Source: an uncultured Collinsella sp.
Lineage (GTDB): Bacteria > Actinomycetota > Coriobacteriia > Coriobacteriales > Coriobacteriaceae
Direction: 5' to 3'
NCBI GenBank assembly: GCA_900758475.1
Contig: CAAERQ010000034.1
Location: 1 to 64,000, forward strand
Length of the DNA stretch: 64,000 nt
Each line of letters begins with the position of its first letter. The stretch's first letter is position 1. Below are positions 1 through 10,094 of the stretch, in pieces. Made by a program: the position numbers and the translations under genes. The notes beneath the pieces were generated by a model. That model saw nothing but the letters and a program-made list of their open reading frames with translations. It was not told where the DNA came from and searched no databases.

Positions 1-208
1 CGCAGTATCCGGTTCTCAAGGTGCACGCCCCGCGGCTGATCCGGTTCGACCGGGCCGCGCGGCAAGGAGATATATTGCCAGACCGGAGGGCCCCCGCGGG
101 CGGGAATCTGTGCGTACACATTTCCTACACATTTTAATACTCAGCTTACGTTTGCCGGCCGTTCTCCACCACTCGCCGAGGACCTCTTTATAGTGAAGCG
201 TCATATGG
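1..208 (-). promoter_or_regulatory. possible rRNA operon leader or spacer (left edge)
   Basis: No protein gene is supported here. Read on the minus strand, the left edge carries a strong hairpin (arms CGCGGC/GCCGCG at 31-36 and 54-59, with an inner CCGG/CCGG stem and a bulged TGAT). It is followed by CACCTTGAGAACCGGATA at 22-5. A TTGAGAAC-type box is typical of the leader or spacer just upstream of 16S or 23S rRNA in Gram-positives and actinobacteria. It would run out of the window to the left, downstream of the phosphohexomutase. The rRNA itself is not in the window, and I could not pick a convincing promoter. Confidence 0.4.
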
Positions 209-1609
209 CTAAAGCTGATAGGCTCCCTTAGCCAAGGCACAGCCGGCATCGAGCAACTCATCGCGCTCCTCCACCGAGAACCCCTCGGCGTATACACGAA
301 CCACCGGTTCGGTCCCGCTGGGGCGGATCAACAGCCAGGTGTCATCCTCGAATGCCAAACGTAGACCATCCATATGGCTTACAGTCTGCGGCGCCTTGCC
401 GCAAATCGATTTGGGATTCATGCCAGGAAGCAGCGTTCGCAGCGATTCGGCGTCTTCGGCCTCAAGGCGCAAATCGCGACGCCCGTAGCTCGTCTTACCA
501 AAACTGGCCTCGAGCTGATCGACCAAAACGGCCAAGGGCGCGCCCGTCTTTGCCATAAGCTCACACAGAATCAGACAAGCAAGGATTCCATCGCGCTCGG
601 GCATATGCGCGGCGATGCCGATGCCGCCGGCCTCCTCGCCTCCCATGAGGACGCCGCCCTTCTTCATCTCTGCAGCTATATATTTGAAACCGACCGGCTT
701 AACGGTCACGCGACAGCCAAGCGCCTCAGCAATGCGGCGTACGAGTGTCGAGCACGAGAGATTGACGACGACACGCCCCTCCAAATTGCGGAATTGAACG
801 AGGTCGCCCAAAACAAGCGCCATGATTTGATGCGGATGTATATATCTACCGCGTTCGTCGACCGCGCCGATACGATCGGCATCGCCGTCGGTCACCAGGC
901 CCGCGCACGCCCCGTCCTCGACAACTGCACGCTCGCAAGCGTCCACCCATGGCTCAACAGGGTCGGGGCAAATGTCCTCTTGATCGGACGACTCTCCGGC
1001 ATGAATCTCGTGCACCTCGACGCCTAGCTCCCGCAGCAGGTCGGCAAGATATCCCTGGGCCGCGCCGCCCATGGGGTCAACCACCACACGCAGGTGAGCG
1101 GCTCGAATGGCCTCGGCATCGACAAACGACGCCACCGCCTGCATATAGTCAGGAATAATATCCGCGGTGCGATAGCTTTCCTCGATCCCCATCGGCTCGG
1201 GGGCCATGGTCTCTTCGAGCTCTTCGATGACATCCTGATTGGCCGTCGAGCCATCTCCCATGCGTAGTTTAAGGCACAGATACCCCTGCGGATGATGGGA
1301 CCCCGTCACCATGAGCGCACCGCAGGCCTCGCCGTCATACGCCGCCGCCCACGTGAGGGCGGGGGTCGGGACAGGCCGAGATGCGAGCACTGCGTCCAAT
1401 CCGTGAGCCGCAAGCACGCCTGCCGCAAGCTCAGCGAACTCGCGCGCCTGCGGCCGGGTGTCGAACCCTATATATACTGTTTTGCCGGGATTGGTCTTTT
1501 GCCACAACTCGCCGACGGCATCGGCAATGCGGGCAACGTTGTCGGCGGTAAAGTCGTCGTCGACGCGGGCGCGCCAACCGTCAGTTCCAAAATGAATTAT
1601 CGCGCACAC
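209..1609 (-). CDS. phosphohexomutase (phosphoglucomutase/phosphomannomutase family)
   Basis: This enzyme moves phosphate between C1 and C6 of a hexose (glucose or mannose), feeding envelope sugar synthesis. It is about 466 aa. All four alpha-D-phosphohexomutase signatures are visible: the FGTDGWR start (7-13), the active-site serine loop TGSHHP (Ser104; usually TASHNP), the metal loop DGDADR (241-246), the sugar-binding GGEEAGG (near 340) and the phosphate-binding RPSGTEP near the C-terminus. I chose the GTG at 1609 because a GAGGTG ribosome site lies 7 nt upstream and the family motif starts almost at once. A longer frame to 1693 has no family similarity in its extra 28 residues. Glucose versus mannose preference cannot be told from sequence. 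Confidence 0.9.
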   Translation of the reverse strand: MCAIIHFGTDGWRARVDDDFTADNVARIADAVGELWQKTNPGKTVYIGFDTRPQAREFAELAAGVLAAHGLDAVLASRPVPTPALTWAAAYDGEACGALMVTGSHHPQGYLCLKLRMGDGSTANQDVIEELEETMAPEPMGIEESYRTADIIPDYMQAVASFVDAEAIRAAHLRVVVDPMGGAAQGYLADLLRELGVEVHEIHAGESSDQEDICPDPVEPWVDACERAVVEDGACAGLVTDGDADRIGAVDERGRYIHPHQIMALVLGDLVQFRNLEGRVVVNLSCSTLVRRIAEALGCRVTVKPVGFKYIAAEMKKGGVLMGGEEAGGIGIAAHMPERDGILACLILCELMAKTGAPLAVLVDQLEASFGKTSYGRRDLRLEAEDAESLRTLLPGMNPKSICGKAPQTVSHMDGLRLAFEDDTWLLIRPSGTEPVVRVYAEGFSVEERDELLDAGCALAKGAYQL

Positions 1610-1733
1610 GCGCAGACACCTCACAGTGTTTGGATCATGGTACGCATGGGGTATACCCGCAACGCTCGCCCAGCAACCTGCCAAAACCGGCATTCACTAT
1701 TTGGGCAAATGCTACTGACGATGTGCAAGCAAT

Positions 1734-1762
1734 AAAAAAACCGCCCCGTATGGAGCGGTTTT
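1734..1762 (-). terminator. rho-independent terminator after the homocysteine methyltransferase
   Basis: On the minus strand an AAAACCGC-type stem (1737-1747 with 1752-1762, one mismatch, GTAT loop) is followed by a run of seven T. It sits just past the stop codon at 1768. Confidence 0.8.
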
Positions 1763-1767
1763 GACCT

Positions 1768-2661
1768 TTATATATCGAGCGCCTCGGCCATCGCCGCCGT
1801 GGTGATCGCCGTGGTTCCACAGCAACTGCCCACCATTGCGGCACCGGCATGCCTCCATTCGATGCAAGCGCGCGCGAAGGCTTCGGGGTTCTCGCGCCAC
1901 ACAGGGCCATCCTGAGTTTGAACCGGATCGCCCACGTTGGGGCGTACCGTGACGGGCGTAGTCGCCGATGCAACCATCCTGGGTACCGCCACGTTCGCGG
2001 CCGCAAGTGAACAGCAGTTAACGCCAACCGAGCTTGCGCCGTGCTTTTCGGCGTACAAAACAGCAGCCTCGATGTTGAGACCATCGCCTAGCAGGTCGCC
2101 TTTATCGTCAACGACAAAACTCACCAAAACAGGCATGCCGTCGGCGGCATCCTGGGCGCCGGCAAGCATGGGCTGCAAATTACGGATAGACGTCACCGTC
2201 TCGATCAGCAGACCGTCAACACCAGCATTGAGCAGGGCGTATGCCTGCTCTCGCGAAATGCCTCGGATTTCTCGATACTCGGCAGAGTCTTCGGCAAACC
2301 ACTCAATGCCGATCGGGCCCATCGAGCCCAGCAGCAGCTGAGGGTGCGCCTGGCGTGCATCGTCGACGGCACCGCGATTGACCTCAGCCACGGACGGCGT
2401 AATCTGATCTTGCTTGAGGGCATAGCTTGATGCCTGAAAGGTATTGGTAATGAGCACCTGCGCACCGGCGGCGACATACAGGCGATGGATACGAGAAACA
2501 GTCTGCGGCTCGGCAAGGTTCCAAAACGCCGGTGGGATGTCGGCGGCATCGTATTCACTCATCAGCACGCTGCCCATGGGGCCCTGCGTCAACAGGGTCT
2601 CGCTCGACATGCGGCGCATAAGTTCCTCGCCGCCGGGGCGGTTGTAATAACTCGTATCCAT
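1768..2661 (-). CDS. homocysteine S-methyltransferase family protein
   Basis: A 297-aa protein of the Zn-dependent homocysteine S-methyltransferase (Pfam S-methyl_trans) family. These enzymes transfer a methyl group from a donor such as S-methylmethionine to homocysteine, giving methionine. Seen: the N-terminal LTQGPMGSVL loop, the NTFQASSYAL segment, a GVNC motif (near 212) and the C-terminal GSCCGTT, which together give the three cysteine zinc ligands. The start follows the end of the regulator gene by 12 nt, so the two are probably cotranscribed. The methyl donor cannot be inferred. It is too short for full-length MetH. Confidence 0.85.
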   Translation of the reverse strand: MDTSYYNRPGGEELMRRMSSETLLTQGPMGSVLMSEYDAADIPPAFWNLAEPQTVSRIHRLYVAAGAQVLITNTFQASSYALKQDQITPSVAEVNRGAVDDARQAHPQLLLGSMGPIGIEWFAEDSAEYREIRGISREQAYALLNAGVDGLLIETVTSIRNLQPMLAGAQDAADGMPVLVSFVVDDKGDLLGDGLNIEAAVLYAEKHGASSVGVNCCSLAAANVAVPRMVASATTPVTVRPNVGDPVQTQDGPVWRENPEAFARACIEWRHAGAAMVGSCCGTTAITTAAMAEALDI

Positions 2662-2673
2662 ATATGTGTTTCG

Positions 2674-3096
2674 CTATTCCTCGACGCTGATTCCCTGCTT
2701 TTCGAGATAGGCAAGCCAGCGGCTCATCGTGTCCTCGGAAAGCGCATGTTCCATCATGCACGCCTCGGAATCGGCCCGCTCAAAATCGACGCCGAGCTCC
2801 TGGACCAAAAACGTGCGGATAAGGCGATGACGGTACCAGATTGCCGTGCCGACCTCGCGACCACGGTCGGTCAGGATGACCTTGCCGTAATGCGATTGCT
2901 CGACAAGCTCGGACGCCTTAAGCGCCGAAACCGCCTTATTGACCGATGCCTTGGAGACACCAAGACGTTGCGCGATGTCGACCGATCGCACGCCATTGGT
3001 CTCCCCTTCTTCGCTTTCGATGCGAACCATGCACTCCAAGTAGTCTTCGTTCGCCACCGTTAGGTGCAGCTCGCGCGAGCTATTTGTCGTATCCAT
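2674..3096 (-). CDS. DtxR/MntR-family metal-dependent transcriptional regulator
   Basis: A 140-aa protein with an N-terminal winged helix (helix-turn-helix around residues 38-60: IAQRLGVSKASVNKAVSAL) and a dimerisation/metal-binding half containing the EACMMEHALS segment. The Glu and His there match the usual EACxxEHxxS metal site of DtxR/MntR proteins. It lacks the SH3-like third domain of DtxR and so resembles MntR in size. It would sense Mn2+ or Fe2+ and repress genes. It is first in a two-gene minus-strand unit with the homocysteine methyltransferase and is divergent from pepT. Confidence 0.85.
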   Translation of the reverse strand: MDTTNSSRELHLTVANEDYLECMVRIESEEGETNGVRSVDIAQRLGVSKASVNKAVSALKASELVEQSHYGKVILTDRGREVGTAIWYRHRLIRTFLVQELGVDFERADSEACMMEHALSEDTMSRWLAYLEKQGISVEE

Positions 3097-3216
3097 GACC
3101 TTCCGTCCCTTCTGCTTTCAAAGGCTGATTCTACCCCATCCAAGTGTCGCGGTATGCCGTGGCATACCGTGCTAGAGTTCTTGTTGCACACGACGACCAA
3201 GATTGGAGCGGTCTTT

Positions 3217-4464
3217 ATGGAAAACAACGCCACGAACCCCGACGTCCTTGAGCGCTTTTTGCGCTACGTCCAAATCAACACGCAATCCGAGGATGCAAAC
3301 TGCGACCAGGTGCCTTCGAGCAACGTTCAGTTTGACCTTGCCAACATCTTGGCCAAGGAGCTGCGCGAACTCGGCGCGGCCGATGCCCATGTGACCGAGC
3401 ATGCCTACGTCTGCGCGCATATTCCTGCGAGCGCGGGTGCGGAGGACAAGCCCGCCCTGGGTCTGATCGCACACCTCGACACCACCGAGGTTGCGCCGGG
3501 CGCCGGTGTGAAGCCGCACATTGTGCACTACGAAGGCGGCGATCTGGTCTGCGGTACCGTTGACGGCAAGCCCGTGGCCATGAGCACCGCCAAGCTTCCC
3601 GCCCTGAACGACCTTGTGGGTGAGGACTTGGTCTGCAGTGACGGCACCACACTGCTGGGCGCTGACGACAAGGCCGGCGTCGCCGAGATCATGGCGCTTG
3701 TCGCGCGTATCGCTCAGGACCCCTCGCTGCCCCACCCCGCACTCGGCATTTGTTTTTGCCCAGACGAAGAGATCGGTCACGGCGCCGAGCTGTTGGACAT
3801 CGAGGCCTTCGGCTGCAAGTACGCCTACACGGTCGACGGCGGTCCCATTGGCGAGCTGGAGTGGGAGTGCTTTAACGCCGCCGAGGCAACCGTTCGCTTT
3901 GAGGGCCAGTCCATCCATCCCGGTGACGCCAAGGGCCGCATGGTCAACGCGGGCAATCTGTTCTGCGACTTTAACGCGCTGCTCCCTTATGCGCAGCGCC
4001 CGGAATACACCGAGGGCTACGAGGGCTTCTATCATCTTGAGGGCGTGTCTGCAACCGTCGACCACGCTACGGCGCGCTATATCGTTCGCGACCACGACGC
4101 GGCAAAGTTCCAGCAGAAGCTCGAGCTGATGGATGCCGCCGCAGCACTGCTCAACCAGCGCCTGGGTGAGGAACTCGTAACAGTCGAGATTAAGCACCAG
4201 TACCGCAACATGGCCGAGATCGTGCGTGACTACCCGGAGCTTATCGATATCGCCAAGGAAGCCTACCTTACCTGCGGCATTGAGCCCCAGGTGCTGCCGA
4301 TTCGCGGTGGTACTGACGGTGCGCAGCTGTCGTTTCGCGGCTTGCCCTGCCCCAACCTTTCCACGGGCGGCTACTGCTACCACGGCGTTAACGAGTTTGT
4401 CCCGGTCAGCTCGCTCGTCAAGATGACCGACGTCCTCCAGGAACTCGTCGCCCGCTTCGCATAA
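3217..4464 (+). CDS. pepT: peptidase T (tripeptide aminopeptidase)
   Basis: Cytosolic zinc M20B peptidase that removes the N-terminal residue from tripeptides. It is 415 aa, the usual length for PepT. Metal and catalytic residues are visible: His86 in AHLDTTE, Asp150 in LGADDKAG, the Glu184-Glu185 pair in CPDEEIGHGA, Asp207 in TVDGG and a His near the C-terminus in YCYHGVNEF. The RGGTDGAQLSFRG segment that closes the substrate pocket is also present. I start at ATG 3217, which has GGAG 8 nt upstream. The frame stays open upstream to 3064, but that part overlaps the divergent regulator and shows no family match. Confidence 0.93.
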   Translation: MENNATNPDVLERFLRYVQINTQSEDANCDQVPSSNVQFDLANILAKELRELGAADAHVTEHAYVCAHIPASAGAEDKPALGLIAHLDTTEVAPGAGVKPHIVHYEGGDLVCGTVDGKPVAMSTAKLPALNDLVGEDLVCSDGTTLLGADDKAGVAEIMALVARIAQDPSLPHPALGICFCPDEEIGHGAELLDIEAFGCKYAYTVDGGPIGELEWECFNAAEATVRFEGQSIHPGDAKGRMVNAGNLFCDFNALLPYAQRPEYTEGYEGFYHLEGVSATVDHATARYIVRDHDAAKFQQKLELMDAAAALLNQRLGEELVTVEIKHQYRNMAEIVRDYPELIDIAKEAYLTCGIEPQVLPIRGGTDGAQLSFRGLPCPNLSTGGYCYHGVNEFVPVSSLVKMTDVLQELVARFA

Positions 4465-4490
4465 GCCTAGCTGCACAACCCTAAAAGACG

Positions 4491-4527
4491 AATCGCCCCG
4501 TCCTCAACCGAGAACGGGGCGATTTTT
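4491..4527 (+). terminator. terminator after pepT
   Basis: Perfect 11-bp stem AATCGCCCCGT/ACGGGGCGATT (4491-4501 with 4514-4524) followed by TTTTT, 27 nt past the pepT stop. Confidence 0.9.
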
Positions 4528-4570
4528 GGTGCAAGGAGTGTAGTCGGCATCGCTGGTTGAATCAACGTCA

Positions 4571-4716
4571 GCGAGCGACGTCCAGAGCGAACAAGTTGGC
4601 ATGAAAAAGGCAGGGCATTGACCTTCTGGTCATGCCCTGCCTTTTGAATGACAAATTGTCGCTCTGGGCGGCGCGCAGCGTCGAGCCGTTACGCGGGCTG
4701 GTAAGCCCGCGTAACT
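4571..4716 (-). repeat. nested palindromic element, copy A, with terminator
   Basis: Two structures in tandem. A perfect 12-bp hairpin GTTACGCGGGCT/AGCCCGCGTAAC (4688-4699 with 4704-4715) ends 1 nt from the stop codon of the LCP gene. Further on is an outer stem CCAGAGCGA/TCGCTCTGG (4582-4590 with 4659-4667) enclosing a 14-bp terminator-like stem AAAAGGCAGGGCAT/ATGCCCTGCCTTTT (4605-4618 with 4632-4645). Related copies are at 20192-20430, 26262-26391 and 40709-40790. The inner stem with its T-tract on the minus strand can end LCP transcription. Confidence 0.8.
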
Positions 4717-5946
4717 CTAGTAGTTGGCTGCGTAGCCGTTGCCGTCGCCGGTGGGCTCTTCGTAGTAGTCCGAATCGCTCGAATCAGTCGAATCGTCCGA
4801 ATCGTCAGAGCTGACCGATGAGGTTGCGGTGCCGTTGGCGTAATCATCGGACGTGTTGTTGTTCAGGTCGCCGATCGTAGAGCTGGAGCCATCGGACTGG
4901 CCCATGGTATTGGGGCCCTTGGGATCCTTACCAGCGTCGACGCGCTCCATCATTTCCTTAAGCTCGTCCTCGTAGACAAAGACGTAGCTCACGCCATCAA
5001 TCATGGTGCTGGCATCGGCATACGAAGGCAAGTTGGCCGAATAGATGCCGTCAACATCCATGCCGCGCATGGCATTGACCGTAGAGACGATGTCCTGAAC
5101 GCTCATATCGGTCACGAGCATGTCGGACAGCGAATTGACGAGGTCGAAGACCTTGGTGGCATCGAAGTTGTTGAGGATCTGGTTGGCGAGGGCGCCGAGC
5201 ACCTGACGCTGGTGGCGCATGCGTGTGTAGTCGCCATCGGCATAGATGTAGCGGCAACGGGCATAGGTAAGGGCGGTCGCGCCATCCATGTGCTGCTGAC
5301 CGGCGGTGATCTTAACGTCGAGATGCTCGGGGTCGTCGACATCGTCGGTTGCGTTAATGTCGATGCCGCCGACCGAATCGATGAGCGACTGCATGCCGTC
5401 GAAGCTGACCTCGGCATAGTGGGAAATCTGGACACCGCACAGCTCGTTGACCGCCTGGACCATGGCCTCGGCGCCGCCGTAAGTATGGCAGGCGTTGATC
5501 TTCATGGTCGAGCCGTTGTAGACGACCTTGGTATCGCGCGGAATGGAGATGAGCGTCGCCTGCTTTTGCGTGGGGTCGATACGCGCCAGGATAATCGAGT
5601 CGGCGCGGTATGTATCCTCGCCCGGGCGACCGTCAGTGCCAAGGAGTAGCACGTAGAACGGGTCCTTTGCCTCGTCGGTATCAACCAGGATCTGGCGCAG
5701 GTTGTCGGTAATGACATTGGAATCGCCGAGCTTGCCCATAATGGTGGCAAACCACAGGCCGGCAGCAGTCGTAGCGCTCAGCAGCACACCAATCACGGCA
5801 ATGAGCGCGACGCGGCGAACCGTATGACCGCGACGACGCTGACGGGCGCGCTCGGAATAGCGGGCAACGTTATCGCGGCTATAGATTTTTGCCTGAGCGC
5901 CGGTCGAAGGTCTTCGAGATTCCGTAATGGGCTTTTTCTTAAACAT
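4717..5946 (-). CDS. LytR-CpsA-Psr (LCP) family cell-wall glycopolymer ligase
   Basis: Membrane-anchored phosphotransferase family that attaches wall teichoic acid or other glycopolymers from lipid carriers to peptidoglycan. About 409 aa: basic cytoplasmic N-terminus, one membrane segment (about 44-67), then the extracellular LCP domain. Conserved pieces include LLGTDGR, ADSIILARID with SIPRDT (Arg and Asp that bind the pyrophosphate lipid), and TYARCRYIYADGDYTRMRHQRQVLGAL. The last 60 residues are Ser/Asp/Gly/Tyr-rich, probably a wall-spanning tail. ATG 5946 is preferred over the TTG two codons earlier. Only 12 nt separate it from the murA stop, so it is likely cotranscribed with murA. Confidence 0.9.
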   Translation of the reverse strand: MFKKKPITESRRPSTGAQAKIYSRDNVARYSERARQRRRGHTVRRVALIAVIGVLLSATTAAGLWFATIMGKLGDSNVITDNLRQILVDTDEAKDPFYVLLLGTDGRPGEDTYRADSIILARIDPTQKQATLISIPRDTKVVYNGSTMKINACHTYGGAEAMVQAVNELCGVQISHYAEVSFDGMQSLIDSVGGIDINATDDVDDPEHLDVKITAGQQHMDGATALTYARCRYIYADGDYTRMRHQRQVLGALANQILNNFDATKVFDLVNSLSDMLVTDMSVQDIVSTVNAMRGMDVDGIYSANLPSYADASTMIDGVSYVFVYEDELKEMMERVDAGKDPKGPNTMGQSDGSSSTIGDLNNNTSDDYANGTATSSVSSDDSDDSTDSSDSDYYEEPTGDGNGYAANY

Positions 5947-5958
5947 AGGCAACCTGCA

Positions 5959-7242
5959 TTAGTAGATGACGGGATCGGGAACAGTGGCGTGCTCGACATG
6001 AGCACCAAGCGCCTGCAGCTTTTCAACAAACTGTTCGTAGCCGCGCTTAATGTGATGGATGGCCGAGACCTCGGTCGTGCCGTCGGCAATTAGGCCGGCG
6101 ACGACGAGTGCCGCGCCACCACGAAGATCCGGTGAGGTTACCTGAGCGCCGGAGAAGCCCTTGACGCCGTGAATCATGGCGTGGTGGCTCTCGATGCGAA
6201 TATCGGCGCCCATGCGCACCAGCTCGGATGCAAACATAAAGCGATTCTCGAAGATATTCTCGGTGATAACGGAGCTGCCGTCGGCCAGGGCGGAGAGCAC
6301 CATGATCTGCGCCTGCATGTCCGTGGGGAAACCGGGGAACGGGAGCGTCTGGATATCGACCGGCTTGATGTGCTCGACGCGATTTACGTGAACGCCATCC
6401 TCGATGCGTTCGCAATCGATGCCCATGAGCTCCATCTTCTTGAGCACCATTCCCAAGTGGATGGGGCAAAAGCCCGTGACGTCGACACCGCGGTCGTCTG
6501 CCATCAACGCACCGGCAACGATAAAGGTGCCGGCCTCGATGCGGTCGCCCACCACGCGATGGGTAACGGGATGTAGCTCTTCCACGCCCTCGATGTTCAC
6601 GACGGGTGTGCCCGCGCCGACGATCTTGGCGCCCATCTCGTTGAGCATGTTAGCGAGATCGACGATCTCGGGCTCGCGGGCGGCATTATCGATAACCGTG
6701 GTACCCTGCGCGCGCACGGAGGCCATGATGAGGTTCTCGGTCGCACCGACGCTGGCGAACTCGAGCGTGACGGTGGTACCGTGCAGGCCCTGGGGCGCGT
6801 TGGCGTTGATATAGCCGTGGGCGGTATCGAACTCAACGCCCAAGGCCTCAAGACCCAAGATATGCATATCGATCTTGCGAGCGCCCAGGTTGCAGCCGCC
6901 GGGCATGGCGATCTTGGCGCGATGGAAACGGCCCAGCAGGGGTCCCATCACGGCAGTGGAAGCGCGCATCTTGGCAACGAGCTCATAGGGAGCCTCCCAG
7001 GAATCGACCTGAGAGGTATCAATCTCGAGCGTGTGCTCGTCGAGAACATCGATCGTGGCGCCCATACCCTTGAGCACCTTGCCCATCACGTGGACATCGG
7101 AAATATCAGGCACGTTCTGCAGCGTCGTCTTGCCCGGCGCCAGAAGCGTTGCCGCCATAAGTTTGAGCGCGGAGTTCTTGGCACCCGAAACAGGCACGGA
7201 ACCTCCGATGGCGTGGCCACCCTCAACGCGGATAATATCCAA
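5959..7242 (-). CDS. murA: UDP-N-acetylglucosamine 1-carboxyvinyltransferase
   Basis: First committed step of peptidoglycan synthesis: adds enolpyruvate from PEP to UDP-GlcNAc in the cytosol. It is 427 aa, a normal length. Lys22-Asn23 (AKNSALK) bind substrate, and the catalytic cysteine (target of fosfomycin) is Cys117 in PGGCNLGARKID. RGGAALVVAGLIADG near the C-terminus is also canonical. The start appears to be TTG at 7242 with AAAGGG upstream. A terminator-type hairpin ends only about 13 nt before this start, so expression must come from read-through of the atp operon or from a promoter hidden in the hairpin region. Confidence 0.93.
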   Translation of the reverse strand: MDIIRVEGGHAIGGSVPVSGAKNSALKLMAATLLAPGKTTLQNVPDISDVHVMGKVLKGMGATIDVLDEHTLEIDTSQVDSWEAPYELVAKMRASTAVMGPLLGRFHRAKIAMPGGCNLGARKIDMHILGLEALGVEFDTAHGYINANAPQGLHGTTVTLEFASVGATENLIMASVRAQGTTVIDNAAREPEIVDLANMLNEMGAKIVGAGTPVVNIEGVEELHPVTHRVVGDRIEAGTFIVAGALMADDRGVDVTGFCPIHLGMVLKKMELMGIDCERIEDGVHVNRVEHIKPVDIQTLPFPGFPTDMQAQIMVLSALADGSSVITENIFENRFMFASELVRMGADIRIESHHAMIHGVKGFSGAQVTSPDLRGGAALVVAGLIADGTTEVSAIHHIKRGYEQFVEKLQALGAHVEHATVPDPVIY

Positions 7243-7255
7243 GGTCTACCCTTTC

Positions 7256-7293
7256 AAAAAGCATGCCCGGGGTGGCTGAGCCATCCCGGGCAT
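7256..7293 (-). terminator. terminator between atpC and murA
   Basis: On the minus strand an almost perfect CATGCCCGGG-rich stem (roughly 7262-7275 with 7281-7294) runs into TTTTT at 7260-7256. It closes the ATP synthase operon but leaves only about 13 nt to the murA start. Confidence 0.8.
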
Positions 7294-7330
7294 GATGTGT
7301 TCGCAAATGGTCGAACGCTAAAACGTCTGA

Positions 7331-7723
7331 CTATTGGGCAAGCTTGAGCTTACACCATGCGATTTCATTATAGAGGTAGGCGCGGCGTGCATCATCCTCC
7401 GACAAATTACCCAGCTTCTCTTCAAAACCTTGAATATCAGCTTTAACCTTGTCGGCGTCGACGGTCGCCAAATCGCAAGCGCGCTCGGCGAGAACGGTCA
7501 CGACATCGTCCGCAACCTGGGCATAGCCGCCGGCCACGGCAAACGTGTGGTCGACAGTGCCCATGGCCTTATCGGAAACGCGAACGTAACCGCGGTCGAT
7601 CGTGCAGATTTCGCTGGAGTGAGCAGGCAGAACACCAAACTCGCCATCCGTGGACGGAATCGACACAAACGCAGCGTCGCCCTCATAGGCGCAGCTCACG
7701 GGGCACACGATGCGGATACGCAT
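7331..7723 (-). CDS. atpC: F1F0 ATP synthase epsilon subunit
   Basis: Central-stalk regulatory subunit of F1. It is 130 aa, with the N-terminal beta-sandwich (SIPSTDGEFGVLPAHS and FAVAGGYAQV are typical) and a C-terminal helical hairpin (LSEDDARRAYLYNEIAWCKLKLA). It follows atpD by 3 nt and is last in the operon. Confidence 0.94.
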   Translation of the reverse strand: MRIRIVCPVSCAYEGDAAFVSIPSTDGEFGVLPAHSSEICTIDRGYVRVSDKAMGTVDHTFAVAGGYAQVADDVVTVLAERACDLATVDADKVKADIQGFEEKLGNLSEDDARRAYLYNEIAWCKLKLAQ

Positions 7724-7726
7724 AAC

Positions 7727-9180
<1,454 letters not shown>

Positions 9181-9181
<1 letters not shown>

Positions 9182-10089
9182 TACTGTTCCTCCAATGCTG
9201 AGGCTCCGCCGACGATCTCGTTGATCTCGGTCGTGATCGAAGCCTGGCGCACGCGACTATACGTGCGTGTAAGGGTCGAGATGATCGCGGTGGCGTTTTC
9301 CGTCGCGGAGTGCATGGCCTTGCGGCGCGCACCCTGCTCGGCGGCCGCCGAATCGATCAGGGCCTGGTAGATGACCGTCAGGATATAAGACGGTACAAGC
9401 TTGCCGAGAACATGCTCGGGAGAGGGCACGAACTCGAACGTGGACGAGATGCGCTTAGGGGCGTCGGTCTCGTTCTTACGCGGACCGTGGGCCATAGCGA
9501 TCATCTCGGGATCGAGCGGCAGCAAGTGCTCGACGCGAAGCTCCTGATCCACGCGGTTCTTGGCGTGGTGGTAGACAAGCTCGACACGGTCAAGCTCACC
9601 GGCACGATACGCATCGCAGATATGAGAGGAGATCATGCGAGCCTGATTGAAATCGGGCTCGGAGGAATTGCCCTCAAAATGCATGATGACATTTGCGCGG
9701 TCACGGAAATACGTGGCCGGCTTACGCCCACACGCGATGATCTCGCACTCGATGCCATCGTTCGCCCAAGAAGCGGCGAGCTTTTCGGCCGTGCGCTCCA
9801 CCGTCGTATTGAAACCGCCGGCAAGGCCGCGGTCCGAAGCAATGACGACAATCAGGCCATGCTTGACGCTCTCATGCTTCTGCAGCATGGGATCGGTGCC
9901 CGAGCAGGAGGCGTCGCCGGCAACCGTCAGCATGACGTCGGTCAGCGCCTCCTTATAGGGCTCGGCCTGCTTGGAGCGATCGAGGGCACGACGGATCTTG
10001 GCCGTAGAGACCATCTCCATCGTGCGCGTGATCTGCTTGGTCGTGGTAACCGAGGAGATTCGCTTCTTAATGTCGCGAAGGTTGGCCAT
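9181..10089 (-). CDS. atpG: F1F0 ATP synthase gamma subunit
   Basis: Rotating central shaft of F1. It is 302 aa, opening with the canonical LRDIKKRISSVTTTKQITRTMEMVS helix and ending with the matching SATENATAIISTLTRTYSRVRQASITTEINEIVGGASAL helix; these two helices form the coiled-coil shaft. The middle carries the Rossmann-like domain (IVVIASDRGLAGGFNT). It lies 5 nt after atpA and overlaps atpD by 1 nt. Confidence 0.96.
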
Positions 10090-10094
10090 AGGGC

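Noticed and set aside
1..60. tRNA gene at the left edge
   Set aside because: A hairpin exists but there is no cloverleaf, no T-loop and no anticodon arm; the rRNA leader explanation fits better.
3172..4476. 434-aa open frame on the minus strand
   Set aside because: Antisense to pepT; no motifs.
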